A DNA stretch of 64,000 nt from Mycolicibacterium vulneris (lineage in GTDB: Bacteria; Actinomycetota; Actinomycetes; Mycobacteriales; Mycobacteriaceae), in assembly GCF_002104765.1 (NCBI RefSeq), contig NZ_NCXM01000019.1, positions 1 through 64,000 on the forward strand, written 5' to 3'. The translations under genes were made by a program, and so were the position numbers. Positions 23,786 to 32,834 of the stretch are shown piece by piece. The notes below the pieces were generated by a model that was given only the letters and a program-made list of their open reading frames with translations, had not been told where the DNA came from and ran no database searches. The number at the start of each line of letters is the position of its first letter. Positions within the stretch are counted from its first letter, which is position 1.

Positions 23786-25013
23786 CGCTGGTCGATGCCC
23801 ACCTTCACCGCGCCGCTGTCGCCCTGATTGGCGATCGCCAGAAAGGCGTCGCGCCACTCCCGCAGGCCGAAGGTGTGGTGAGCATGGGGCGCAGGTCCAT
23901 TCGGCCCGCGGCGGCCAGGTCGAGGTAGTGGGCGATGGCGTGCTTGCGCTGCCCGTCCACCTCCTCGACGCCGAAGGCGTTCGAGCCGACGAACGAAAGC
24001 TCTTTGAAGTAGAGCGGGCTGTCCTCCCACCGGCCCGGGGCGTGAACGCCTGCCTTCACCAGCGTTCCTCGCGAACGCAGCACCCGGACGCCGACCTCGA
24101 AGGTCTCGGGCTTGCCGACGGTGTCGTAGACGACGTCGACGGCCCCGGGGTGGGCCATCGGCAGGCCCTGCAGCGGCCGGCGCAGCCGGCCACCGCCCCA
24201 CGCGACGAGCTCTTCGATGATGTCCGTACACGGTTCGTGCGCAAGGACTTTCGCGGCGCCGAACTGTCGGGCCAGCTCGGCCTGCGCGGCGAAGCGCGCC
24301 ACCACCGCGACGGCCACGTCGGGATACAACGCCCGCAGGAGCGCGACCGCACACAATCCCAGCGAGCCGGCCCCGTACACCAGTGCGGCGCCCGAACGCG
24401 GCGGCGGGTGGCGGGTGATCGAATGCAGCGACACCGAGAACGGGTCGGCGAACACGGCCATCTCGTCGGGAATCGAGTCCGGCACGGCGAACAGCATGCT
24501 GTCGTGCGCCGGCATCAGTTCGGCGTAGCCGCCCGTGACGTCGGCCGAGACCCCGGTGTGGATGCCCGGCTTGATGTCGCCGTCGGTGAAGCTCCAGCAC
24601 AGGCTGTAGTCGCCGGCTTCGCAAGCGGGACAAAGCGGTTGGATGCCGCGCGGCCCGCAGGACAGCCACGGGTTGAGCACCACCCGCTCCCCCACGCTCA
24701 GCCCCCGGGCCTTGGGGCCCAGCGCCACCACGTCGGCGACCACCTCGTGGCCCATGACTTGCGGGAACGAACAGAACGCGGCCATGGCGTTGTCGGTGTC
24801 ACCCTCGCCGAAGTCCATCAGGATCTGCTTGGAGTCAGACCCGCAGATGCCGGTCAACCGCGGCCGGGTGATCACCCAGTCCTCGTGCGGCAGTTCTGGA
24901 TCCGGCAGGTCGCGCAAAGCGGTCGGGGTGCGCGCCAGGTTCTGGGTCAACGGGTTGGCGTCGTCGGCGACCTCGAAGGGCTCCGGTGGCACGCCGTAGA
25001 CCAATGCCTTCAT
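23764..25013 (-). pseudogene. Zinc-dependent alcohol dehydrogenase, frameshifted near its 3' end
   Basis: The gene reads MKALVYGVPPEPFEV from ATG 25013 and keeps the medium-chain dehydrogenase layout. It has CGSDSKQ with the catalytic-zinc Cys, GHEVVADVVALG, a Cys-rich structural-zinc loop (CGPRGIQPLCPACEAGDYSLCW), and the Rossmann motif VYGAGSLGLCAVALL. At about 23877 the frame breaks. The intact family sequence MLTHTFGLREWRDAFLAIANQG continues in the next frame, with one base (a G on the + strand) missing. Without it the protein ends at 23805 with a wrong 14-residue tail. Either a real pseudogene or a sequencing error. It is coupled (ATGA) to the damaged SDR upstream. Confidence 0.8.
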
Positions 25014-25543
25014 CGCGGCGCCATCCCCGCGGCGCCGGTGATGAACGCGTCCAGGTCGGCGTTTTTGGCGTCGACTACCTTTTCCGGGTGGTCCCAGATC
25101 TCGGTATCGACCGGCCCCGGCTCGGGCAGCTTCACCGAGATCGGCGTGTCGTGCAGGTCCACGGCCATCGCCTCGCTCCAGCCGCACAGCGCGACTTTGC
25201 TTGCGCAATAGACACTTTCGTGGATGATCCCAAGCCTGCCGCCAACGCTGGACACGTTGACGATGGTGCCCGATCCGCGTGCCAGCATTCGCGGCAACAG
25301 CGCGAGCGTCAGGCGCATCGGGGCGAAGAAGTTGACCCGCATGACCTCTTCGGCCTCGTCCGGCTTCAGCGCGATGACGCTGCGCCGCTTGGGCATCGCG
25401 GCGTTGTTGATCAGCACATCGACGCCGCCGAGCGCATCCCAGGCACGCAGCGCCAGGTCGGCCAGGGCCGCCCCCAATCCCGACGGGGCACCCGTGACGA
25501 GCACCCGTTTAGCCGCCATTCCGGAGGGCGTTGCGTACGCCAT
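25010..25543 (-). pseudogene. Short-chain dehydrogenase with two internal deletions
   Basis: The reading frame is open for 177 codons (an internal ATG at 25519 is equally likely), but classical SDRs are 250-290 residues. It starts normally with VLVTGAPSGLGAALADLAL, then jumps to WDALGGVDVLINNAAMP, skipping about 50 residues of the Rossmann core. The middle is normal (VNVSSVGGRL, catalytic VYCASK). After EPGPVDTEIWD it jumps again to a short tail, losing roughly 40 residues. Both losses are in frame. NADP binding is unlikely to survive, so I call it a decaying gene beside the frameshifted dehydrogenase. Confidence 0.7.
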
Positions 25544-25589
25544 CAGTAAAGGTTGCCGCGAATCGCGGGAAGCGTACAGTGGGAGAAGC

Positions 25590-25620
25590 TTGTTATATCG
25601 GCTAAATATTAGATTGACTA
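25590..25620. promoter_or_regulatory. AT-rich promoter island, divergent SDR / methyltransferase 4
   Basis: A run of about 31 bases far richer in A/T than its surroundings (TTGTTATATCGGCTAAATAT followed by TAGATTGACTA) sits 20-50 bases before methyltransferase 4. TATATC, TAAATA and TAGATT could each serve as a -10 element. I cannot choose one, nor tell which direction each serves. Confidence 0.4.
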
Positions 25621-25640
25621 CCTCCGATAGGGGCACACGA

Positions 25641-26591
25641 ATGACTTCCACCAGGTACGAAGGCGACACCTGGGACCTGGCGTCCAGCGTCGGCGTGACC
25701 GCGACCATGGTCGCGGCGGCCCGCGCCATGGCCGCCCGCGCCGACAAACCGCTGATCAACGATCCCTTCGCCGAGCCGCTGGTCAAGCTGGTCGGCGTCG
25801 ACCTGCTCTCCCGGCTGGCCAGCGGCGAGCTGGACCCCGCCGAGCTGAACGACGTGCACGACGGTGCCGCGGGGTCGGCCGGGGCGATGTCGCGGATGGC
25901 GGACAACATGGCGGTCCGCACCAAGTTCTTCGACGAGTTCTTCCTGGACGCCACGAACGCGGGCATCAAGCAGGCGGTGATCCTGGCTTCCGGCCTGGAC
26001 GCCCGCCCGTACCGGTTGGCGTGGCCGGCAGGCACCGTGGTCTACGAGGTGGACCAGCCGCAGGTCATCGAATTCAAGACGCGATCGCTGGCCGACCTGG
26101 GCGCCGCCCCCACCGCCGAGCGGCGGGCCGTGCCCGTCGACCTGCGTGACGACTGGCCCACCGCGCTGCGCAACGCCGGGTTCGACCCGGGCCGGCCGAC
26201 CGCGTGGAGCGCCGAGGGCCTGCTCGGCTACCTGCCGCCCGAGGCGCAGGATCGCCTGCTGGACACCATTACCGCGCTCAGCGCGCCGGGCAGCCGGCTG
26301 GCCACCGAAAGCGCGCCCAACCCCGAGCCCGGCGACGAGGAGAAGATGAAGGAGCGCATGCAGACGATCTCCGAGCGCTGGCGTGCCCACGGTTTCGAGC
26401 TGGACTTGGCGGGCCTGGTCTACTTCGGTGACCGCAACGAGGCGGCTCCCTACCTGGCGGACCGCGGCTGGCGGCTGAACAGCGCCAGCATCAGAGAACT
26501 GTTCGCGGCCAACGGACTTGACCCCCTCACCGACAACGACATGCGCATGGGCGAGATGCTGTACACCAGCGGCACGCTCGGCGAGAAATAG
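25641..26591 (+). CDS. UPF0677 class I SAM-dependent methyltransferase, copy 4
   Basis: 316 residues, the longest copy. Family opening DTWDLASSVGVTATMVAAARA; SAM core AVILASGLDARPYRLAWPAG then VVYEVDQPQVIEFK; then WSAEGLLGYLPPEAQDRLLDTI. The variable segment after residue 55 is Ala/Gly-rich (DVHDGAAGSAGAMSRMADNM). The cap holds PNPEPGDEEKMKERMQ, a charged helix unlike the other copies. First gene of the second methyltransferase group, with its own AT-rich promoter region upstream. Copy 5 follows after 10 bp, so the two are probably one transcript. Confidence 0.88.
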   Translation: MTSTRYEGDTWDLASSVGVTATMVAAARAMAARADKPLINDPFAEPLVKLVGVDLLSRLASGELDPAELNDVHDGAAGSAGAMSRMADNMAVRTKFFDEFFLDATNAGIKQAVILASGLDARPYRLAWPAGTVVYEVDQPQVIEFKTRSLADLGAAPTAERRAVPVDLRDDWPTALRNAGFDPGRPTAWSAEGLLGYLPPEAQDRLLDTITALSAPGSRLATESAPNPEPGDEEKMKERMQTISERWRAHGFELDLAGLVYFGDRNEAAPYLADRGWRLNSASIRELFAANGLDPLTDNDMRMGEMLYTSGTLGEK

Positions 26592-26601
26592 GAGCCAGAG
26601 G

Positions 26602-27516
26602 ATGACCACCGACGCGGGACGCACCGACGGCGACAGCTGGGGACCGGCACACAGCGTGGGAGCGACGGCCACCATGGTCGCCGCGTCCCGCGCCGTGGCG
26701 TCGCAGGGACCCGACGCCCTGCTTGACGATCCGCTGGCCGACCCGCTGGTGCGCGCCGTCGGGCTGGACCCGTTCATCCGCATCGTCGACGGCGAGATCG
26801 ACTTCGAGGACGACCCGCTGTTCAACCGCAAGTCGCGGGCAGAGCAGATCACGGTGCGCACCAGGTTTTTCGACGACTTCTTCATCGGCGCCACCAAAGA
26901 CGGTGTGCGGCAGGCGGTGATCCTGGCTTCCGGACTGGACACCAGGGCCTACCGGTTGGCGTGGCCGGCGGGCACCGTGGTCTACGAGATCGACCAGCCG
27001 GAGGTCATCGCGTTCAAGACGGACACGCTCGCCGGGCTCGGCGCGGCTCCCACCGCCGAGCGCCGCACCATCAGCATCGACCTGCGCGACGACTGGCCGG
27101 CGGCGCTGCGCGAGGGCGGGTTTGACGTCACCCAGCCGACCGCGTGGAGCGCCGAAGGGCTGCTGCCCTACCTGCCGCCCGAGGCCCAGGACCGGCTGTT
27201 CGACAACATCACCGCGCTCAGCGCCCCGGGCAGCCGGCTAGCGACCGAACACGTCCCCGACCCCAACGCGTTCTCCGACGAGCGCCTGGCGCGCATCTCC
27301 GAACGCTGGCAGCGCTTCGGGTTCAACCTCAACGCCGCCGACCTGTTCTACCGGGGCGAGCGCAACGTCGTGGTCGACTACCTGACCCGTAGCGGGTGGC
27401 AGGTCACGCCGTCTCCCGCCCGGGAGTTGTACGCCCGCAACGGTTTCCAATTCCCCGAGGACGAGATGGCGGCCACCTTCGGTGAGATGAGCTACGTCGC
27501 CGCCGCCCTCAAGTGA
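26602..27516 (+). CDS. UPF0677 class I SAM-dependent methyltransferase, copy 5
   Basis: 304 residues from ATG 26602 with AGGAGCCAGAGG upstream. The opening motif is altered to DSWGPAHSVGATATMVAASRA, where the usual DLAS is GPAH. The SAM core AVILASGLDTRAYRLAWPAG then VVYEIDQPEVIAFK is intact. The change in the N-terminal cap, which closes over SAM and substrate in relatives, may alter specificity. Copy 6 begins 22 bases after its stop. Confidence 0.88.
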   Translation: MTTDAGRTDGDSWGPAHSVGATATMVAASRAVASQGPDALLDDPLADPLVRAVGLDPFIRIVDGEIDFEDDPLFNRKSRAEQITVRTRFFDDFFIGATKDGVRQAVILASGLDTRAYRLAWPAGTVVYEIDQPEVIAFKTDTLAGLGAAPTAERRTISIDLRDDWPAALREGGFDVTQPTAWSAEGLLPYLPPEAQDRLFDNITALSAPGSRLATEHVPDPNAFSDERLARISERWQRFGFNLNAADLFYRGERNVVVDYLTRSGWQVTPSPARELYARNGFQFPEDEMAATFGEMSYVAAALK

Positions 27517-27538
27517 CGCTCGGTTAGGGTTGTCGACT

Positions 27539-28450
27539 ATGTCACGCACTCATGACGATGAGTGGGATCTGGCGTCTAGTGTCGGTGCGACCGCGACCAT
27601 GGTCGCGGCCGGGCGCGCGATGGCGACCAAGGATCCCCGCGGTTTGATCAACGATCCGTTCGCCGAACCTCTGGTGCGCGCGGTCGGGGTGGACTTCTTC
27701 ACCAAGATGATGGACGGTGACCTCGATGTGGACGCGATCGAGAACGCCTCGCCGGTGCGCATCCAGTCGATGGTCGACGGAATGGCCGTGCGCACCAAGT
27801 ACTTTGACGACTACTTCATCGACTCGACCGGCGGTGGGGTGCGTCAGGTGGTGATCCTGGCCTCCGGGCTGGACTCGCGCGCCTTCCGGCTGCCCTGGCC
27901 GGCGGGCACGGTGGTTTACGAGATCGACCAGCCGCGGGTGATCGAGTTCAAGAGCAGCACCCTGGTCGAGGTCGGCGCCGAGCCGACCGCGTCGCGGCGC
28001 ACCATCCCCATCGATCTGCGCGCCGACTGGCCCGCCGCGCTGAAGGCGGCGGGATTCGACACGACGGCGCCCACGGCCTGGCTGGCCGAGGGCCTGCTGA
28101 TCTACCTGCCGCCCGAGGCCCAGGACCGGCTGTTCGACAACATCACCGCGCTCAGCGTTCCGGGCAGCACCATCGCCACCGAATTCGTGCCCGGCATAGT
28201 GGATTTCGATGCGGAACGGGTGCGCGAGATGTCCGGGTCATTCCGGGAGCACGGCGTCGACATCGACATGGCGTCGCTCGTCTACGCCGGCGAACGCAAC
28301 CACGTCGTCGACTACCTGTCCAGCATCGGTTGGCGACCCGAGGGCATCACCCGGACGGAACTGTTCGAGCGCAACGGCATCCAGGCGCCCGCCCCGGAAA
28401 ACGACGACCCGCTCGGCGAGATCATCTTCATCAGCGCCAAGCTGCACTAG
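27539..28450 (+). CDS. UPF0677 class I SAM-dependent methyltransferase, copy 6
   Basis: 303 residues from ATG 27539 (a TTG at 27530 is also in frame). Opening DEWDLASSVGATATMVAAGRA; SAM core VVILASGLDSRAFRLPWPAG then VVYEIDQPRVIEFK; then WLAEGLLIYLPPEAQDRLFDNI, where the common WSAEG is WLAEG. Last of the tandem set; sppA follows convergently after 6 bp. Its position next to sppA matches the Rv0725c/Rv0726c region of M. tuberculosis, which carries fewer copies. Confidence 0.88.
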   Translation: MSRTHDDEWDLASSVGATATMVAAGRAMATKDPRGLINDPFAEPLVRAVGVDFFTKMMDGDLDVDAIENASPVRIQSMVDGMAVRTKYFDDYFIDSTGGGVRQVVILASGLDSRAFRLPWPAGTVVYEIDQPRVIEFKSSTLVEVGAEPTASRRTIPIDLRADWPAALKAAGFDTTAPTAWLAEGLLIYLPPEAQDRLFDNITALSVPGSTIATEFVPGIVDFDAERVREMSGSFREHGVDIDMASLVYAGERNHVVDYLSSIGWRPEGITRTELFERNGIQAPAPENDDPLGEIIFISAKLH

Positions 28451-28456
28451 AGCCGC

Positions 28457-30232
28457 TTAGAGCCGCCAGGGGCCCGGCCACAACGCGCTGGCCCCGGTGT
28501 AGGACCGCTCCGCGTTGTCCAGGATGCTGCCGATGGTGCGGCCCAGCAGCGCGCCCAGCGCGTCGGGCACCGAAGCGGCAGCCGGTTGCGAGGAGGCCCG
28601 TGGGCGCAGCATGTCCAGCAGCGAGCCACCCGGGTAGGTCACGACGCGCACGTCGGTGTCCTCGTCAAGTCCGGCAAGGATTTTCGCGCGTCGCAGCGCG
28701 GTGCGGAAGCCGCCCAATTCGTCGACCAGGCCGCGCTCGCGCGCGTCGGCGCCGGTCCACACTCGGCCCCGGGCGACGCGATCGACGGCCTCGGTGGTCA
28801 GGTTGCGGCCGTCGGCGACCCGCTCCAGGAAGTCGGCGTACACCAGGTCGGCCTCGGCCTCCCGGTGGGCACGCTGCTCGGGTGTGAAGGGCGTCTCGAT
28901 CGACCAGGCATCGGCATTGGCGTTGGTGCGCACGCTATCCAGCCCGACGCCGAGGCGCTCCAGCAGATCGCGAATCACCAGCTTGCCGGTGATCACCCCG
29001 ATCGAACCGGTGATGGTCGCCGGGCTGGCCACGATCGCGTCGGCGGCCACCGCGATGTAATAGCCGCCGGACGCGGCGACCGCACCCATCGACGCCACCA
29101 CCGGCTTGCCGCGTTTGCGAGCCCTTTTCACTTCGCGCCAAAGGGTTTCCGATGCGGTCACCGAGCCCCCGGGGCTGTTCACCCGCAGCACGATCGCGGA
29201 CACCGATTCGTCGGCGGCGGCCTCCCGCAACGCCGGGGCGATGGTGTCGCTTCCGACGGTGGAGGCGCCGAACGGCAAGAACTGTGGTCCCCCGCGCCCG
29301 TCGACGATCGTGCCGTCGATGTTGATGACGGCCACCTTCGGCTTGGGGCGGCGTCCGGGAACCGAGGGCACCGGCGGGGTCAGCCGGGACCGGTCCGCGC
29401 CGGCGTAGCGCGACAGGTACAGCCGCGGTGGCGTGTTCTCCTCGGAAACATCTTGCACACCAACCAGTTCCGCAATGTGGTCATAGGCTTCGTCCCGGAA
29501 CCCGATCCGGTCGACCAGTCCCGACGACACGGCCTCCTCGCGCAATAGCGGGGCCCGGTCGGCCAGCGCGTCGAGCACACCGGCGTCGAGCTTGCGCGAG
29601 TGCGCCACCGCTTCCCACACCTGTTCCTGCAGGCTTTCCAGCATCCGGGTGACGGCCTCGCGGTGGGCCTCGGTGAAGCCGTGCTCGGTGAAACGGTTTG
29701 CGGCCGATTTGTATTCGCCGCGCGCGACGAATTGGGCTTCGATGCCGGCCTTGTCGAACGCGTCGCGCAGGAAGGTGGCATTGCTGGCGAAGCCGATCAG
29801 CCCGACGCTTCCGGCGGGCTGCATCCAAACCTCACCGAACGCCGAAGCCAGGTAGTACGACAGCGTGCCCGGGTAGGTCTCGGCCCAGGCCAGTGACGGC
29901 TTGACGGCGGTGAACGCGACGATGGCCTCGCGCAGCTCCTGCACCGCGGCCGACGGGGACGCGCTGAGTTGGACCCGGGCGATCAGCCCGGCCACCCGCG
30001 GGTCTTCGGCCGCCCGGTAGATGGCGGCGACCATGTCGCGTAGCGCGACGGGCCGGCTGCCCCCGGTGATGATCGCCAGCGGATCGAAGCCCGACGTCTC
30101 CGGCGGCACCGAGCGCAGGTCCAATTCGAGCACGCAGCCGTTGGGCACGCCGTGATGGCGGGCGGTGTCGACCCGGCCGGCAAGGGCCCGAACCTCGCCG
30201 ACGCCGGGGATCGAGGGCAGGAAAGCGAACAT
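28457..30232 (-). CDS. sppA: Signal peptide peptidase SppA, 67K type
   Basis: 591 residues, the double-domain protease IV form. The first half holds the catalytic Lys175 in ARGEYKSAANRFTEHGF. The second half holds the nucleophile Ser388 in GAVAASGGYYIA, after the oxyanion segment VNSPGGSV. This is the Ser-Lys dyad split across repeats, as in E. coli SppA. It degrades cleaved signal peptides at the membrane. There is no clear N-terminal transmembrane anchor (start MFAFLPSIPGVGEVRA), so attachment may be peripheral. In M. tuberculosis it directly follows rplO; here an inserted operon separates them. Confidence 0.93.
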   Translation of the reverse strand: MFAFLPSIPGVGEVRALAGRVDTARHHGVPNGCVLELDLRSVPPETSGFDPLAIITGGSRPVALRDMVAAIYRAAEDPRVAGLIARVQLSASPSAAVQELREAIVAFTAVKPSLAWAETYPGTLSYYLASAFGEVWMQPAGSVGLIGFASNATFLRDAFDKAGIEAQFVARGEYKSAANRFTEHGFTEAHREAVTRMLESLQEQVWEAVAHSRKLDAGVLDALADRAPLLREEAVSSGLVDRIGFRDEAYDHIAELVGVQDVSEENTPPRLYLSRYAGADRSRLTPPVPSVPGRRPKPKVAVINIDGTIVDGRGGPQFLPFGASTVGSDTIAPALREAAADESVSAIVLRVNSPGGSVTASETLWREVKRARKRGKPVVASMGAVAASGGYYIAVAADAIVASPATITGSIGVITGKLVIRDLLERLGVGLDSVRTNANADAWSIETPFTPEQRAHREAEADLVYADFLERVADGRNLTTEAVDRVARGRVWTGADARERGLVDELGGFRTALRRAKILAGLDEDTDVRVVTYPGGSLLDMLRPRASSQPAAASVPDALGALLGRTIGSILDNAERSYTGASALWPGPWRL

Positions 30233-30270
30233 GTCTGCAGACTACCGATGCATGGCCGTACGGTGGTCGG

Positions 30271-31197
30271 GTGAGGTTCTCCATCGCGATCCCGCAGTTC
30301 GACTACGAGGGCTTCGACGGAGCCGGGTTGCGCGCATTTCTCGCGCGCGCCGAAGAGCTCGGGTTCGAGGGCGGCTGGCTGCTCGAGCAGATCATCGGGC
30401 CCGCACCGCTGCTGGCACCGCTGGAGCTGCTGGCGTACTGCGCGGCCTGCACCGAGCGGCTGCGCCTGGGCGTCGCGGTCCTGGTTACGTCGTTGCACGA
30501 CCCGCTGCAGTTGGCCTCGGCCGCCACCGCCGTCGACCGGCTCAGCCACGGCCGGCTGGACCTTGGTGTCGCGCCGGGTGGCGGCAGGCGGCAATTCGCG
30601 GCCTTCGGCGTGGACAAAGACACCTACATCTCGTATTTCACCGAGGGCCTAAAGCTGATGAAGGCGGCCTGGTCCGACGAGCCGCGGGTGACGTTTCACG
30701 GTCGGTTCCGCGACGTCGACGACCTGCCGATCCAGCCCAAGCCGGTGCAGCGGCCGCACCCGCCGATCTGGTTCGGCGGCCTCGCGCCCAAGGCGCTGGC
30801 CCGCGCGGTGCGGCACGGCGACTCGTTCATGGGCGCCGGTTCGTCGACCACCGAGGCGTTCGCCGGGGCCGTCACCGTCGTGCGCCGCGAGCTCGACGAG
30901 CAGCAGAAGGACCCCGCGAATTTCACCATCGGCAAACGGGTGTATCTGATGGTCGACGACGACGCGGCCAGGGCCCGTGAGCGTGTGCTCGCCGGGCTCG
31001 ACCGCATCTACGGAGAGATGCCCGGTGTGCAGGACGTACCGGTGTCCGGCACACCCGACGACGTGGCGCGCGGGTTGCGTGAGGTCATCGACGCCGGGGC
31101 GCAGATGGTGCTGTTGAACCCCGTCGGCACCGACACCGCCGAGAACCACGAGCAGATGGAACGCCTTGCAGCAGAAGTGATTCCGCAGCTGAGCTAA
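30271..31197 (+). CDS. LLM-class flavin-dependent oxidoreductase
   Basis: 308 residues from a GTG. It is a luciferase-like TIM barrel with FSIAIPQFDYEGFDG at strand 1, RLRLGVAVLVTSLHDPLQLASAATAVDRLSHGRLDLGVAPGG covering strands 3-4, and PHPPIWFGGLAPKALARAVRHGDSF near residue 170. Mycobacterial members of this class use FMN or coenzyme F420; which one applies here is not clear. It is divergent from sppA (38 bp) and convergent with the GMC oxidoreductase, overlapping it by 4 bp. Confidence 0.85.
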   Translation: MRFSIAIPQFDYEGFDGAGLRAFLARAEELGFEGGWLLEQIIGPAPLLAPLELLAYCAACTERLRLGVAVLVTSLHDPLQLASAATAVDRLSHGRLDLGVAPGGGRRQFAAFGVDKDTYISYFTEGLKLMKAAWSDEPRVTFHGRFRDVDDLPIQPKPVQRPHPPIWFGGLAPKALARAVRHGDSFMGAGSSTTEAFAGAVTVVRRELDEQQKDPANFTIGKRVYLMVDDDAARARERVLAGLDRIYGEMPGVQDVPVSGTPDDVARGLREVIDAGAQMVLLNPVGTDTAENHEQMERLAAEVIPQLS

Positions 31198-32834
31198 GCG
31201 TGATGCTCGGCTCGCAGCATCGCCGCGGCGCGCTCACCGATGATGACGCACGGCGCCTGGGTGTTACCGGTCGTCACGCGCGGCATGATGGAGCCGTCGG
31301 CGATGCGCAGGCGTTGCATCCCATACACTTTCAGTGCGCCGTCGACGACGGACATGGCGTCTTGTCCCATCTTGGCCGATCCGCTTTGGTGCCAGTAGCT
31401 GGAGGCGGCATCGCGGACAAACCGCTCCAGTTCGGCACGTTTGAGATTGCCGGGCATGACTTCGCGTTTGGTGAACGCCCGCAGCTCAGCTGAGTTCGCA
31501 ACTGCGCGGCAAAGTTCCACGCATGCGATCGCCGCCTTGACATCATCAGGGTGAGACAGCATGTTGGCGTGGATCTCGACCGGGTCGAGCGGACTCGGCC
31601 CCGTCAGGCGTATCTCGCCGCGACTCTTGGGTTGCACCAGACCACCGAACAGATTCCAGCCTGTTTCGGGCGGGCGGAATCTGGCGGTGTTCTCGGCGCT
31701 GGACGACTTTGGGAACTCCGCTTGACAGGTCTGCAGGTCGGGAGAGTCCAGGCCCGTGATGCTGGTCCAGAAATACGTCGCCTCGACGCCGTTATTGCGC
31801 GGCGGCAGTGGCTGTCGATATTCCCAGACGCAGTCGAACCCGACGTGGTCCTGCAGGTTTCGGCCCACGCCGGGCAAATGCTGCACGACGGGGATGCCAT
31901 GTCGCCGCAATTCGGCTTCGTCGCCGACGCCCGATTGCATCAGCACTTTGGGAGTGTTGATCGCACCGAGGGATAGCACCACCTCGCTCGCGGCGGCGAC
32001 GCGGTGCAGGCTGCCACTGTGAGTGAATTCCACACCGGTCGCGGTGTGGCCATCGAAGATCACCCGGGTCACCAACGCAGCGGTGAGCACTGTGAGGTTC
32101 GGCCGGTGCATGTAGGGAAAGACGTAGGACCGGAACACGGATTGGCGGTACCCGTCGTGGAGGATAAGGTCGGTGATCGCGGCGCCCCCAGGTCCTTCCA
32201 TCATCCGGCCGTTCTGGTTCTCGAACGACGGGATTCCCACGGATTGCGCGCCTTCGACCATGGCCTGCGCGATTGGGCTGGGATCGGGTGCGGGTTGAAC
32301 GAAGACCGGCCCGCCGGTTCCCCGATAGTCCGGATCCGGTGCACCGTGCCAGTCCTCAACGGCGCGGTAGATCTCGAGCACCGAATCGTAGTTCCATGCC
32401 GGATCGCCGGCTTCGGTCGCGAAGAAATCCCAGTCCCTCTTATGTCCGCGTGCCCAAATCATCACGTTGATGCTCGAGCCACCGCCGACGACCTTTCCCA
32501 TCGACATGGGAATGGAGCGACCGTTGAGCTCCTCGCTGGGCTGCGAGAAAAAGCCCCAGTCCCGTTCACTACCGAGGTTGAGTGGCCATTGTTCCGCCCT
32601 CATCACGGCCGGCACGTCGTCGTGGCCACCGGCTTCGAGGAGTAACACGCTCACACTGGGGTTCTCGGCCAGCCGACGCGCCACTACCGATCCCGAGGAG
32701 CCCGATCCGCAGACGATGAAGTCGTAGTCCGGCTTGAGTCGTGACGCGAGTTCTTGCTGGTTGCGACGCACTTGCCCAGCGAAGTCGGCCTCCTGGCTGT
32801 TGCTATTAGTGAAATAGTCTGCGGCGTAGTTCAT
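31194..32834 (-). CDS. GMC-family FAD oxidoreductase (choline/alcohol dehydrogenase type)
   Basis: 546 residues from ATG 32834, which overlaps the esterase stop as ATGA. The FAD fold is DFIVCGSGSSGSVVARRL. GMC signature 1 is GKVVGGGSSINVMIWARG and signature 2 is GAINTPKVLMQSGVG. The C-terminal catalytic pair is His in SSYWHQSGSAKMG and Asn in RVTTGNTQAPCVIIGE. It likely oxidises a primary or secondary alcohol. Last gene of the operon FMO-esterase-GMC, where it could oxidise the alcohol released by the esterase or prepare the ketone for the monooxygenase (inference). Confidence 0.9.
   Translation of the reverse strand: MNYAADYFTNSNSQEADFAGQVRRNQQELASRLKPDYDFIVCGSGSSGSVVARRLAENPSVSVLLLEAGGHDDVPAVMRAEQWPLNLGSERDWGFFSQPSEELNGRSIPMSMGKVVGGGSSINVMIWARGHKRDWDFFATEAGDPAWNYDSVLEIYRAVEDWHGAPDPDYRGTGGPVFVQPAPDPSPIAQAMVEGAQSVGIPSFENQNGRMMEGPGGAAITDLILHDGYRQSVFRSYVFPYMHRPNLTVLTAALVTRVIFDGHTATGVEFTHSGSLHRVAAASEVVLSLGAINTPKVLMQSGVGDEAELRRHGIPVVQHLPGVGRNLQDHVGFDCVWEYRQPLPPRNNGVEATYFWTSITGLDSPDLQTCQAEFPKSSSAENTARFRPPETGWNLFGGLVQPKSRGEIRLTGPSPLDPVEIHANMLSHPDDVKAAIACVELCRAVANSAELRAFTKREVMPGNLKRAELERFVRDAASSYWHQSGSAKMGQDAMSVVDGALKVYGMQRLRIADGSIMPRVTTGNTQAPCVIIGERAAAMLRAEHHA

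Noticed and set aside
24643..25211. + strand frames opposite the alcohol dehydrogenase and SDR remnants
   Set aside because: Shadows of degraded but recognisable genes; no start signal or family motif.
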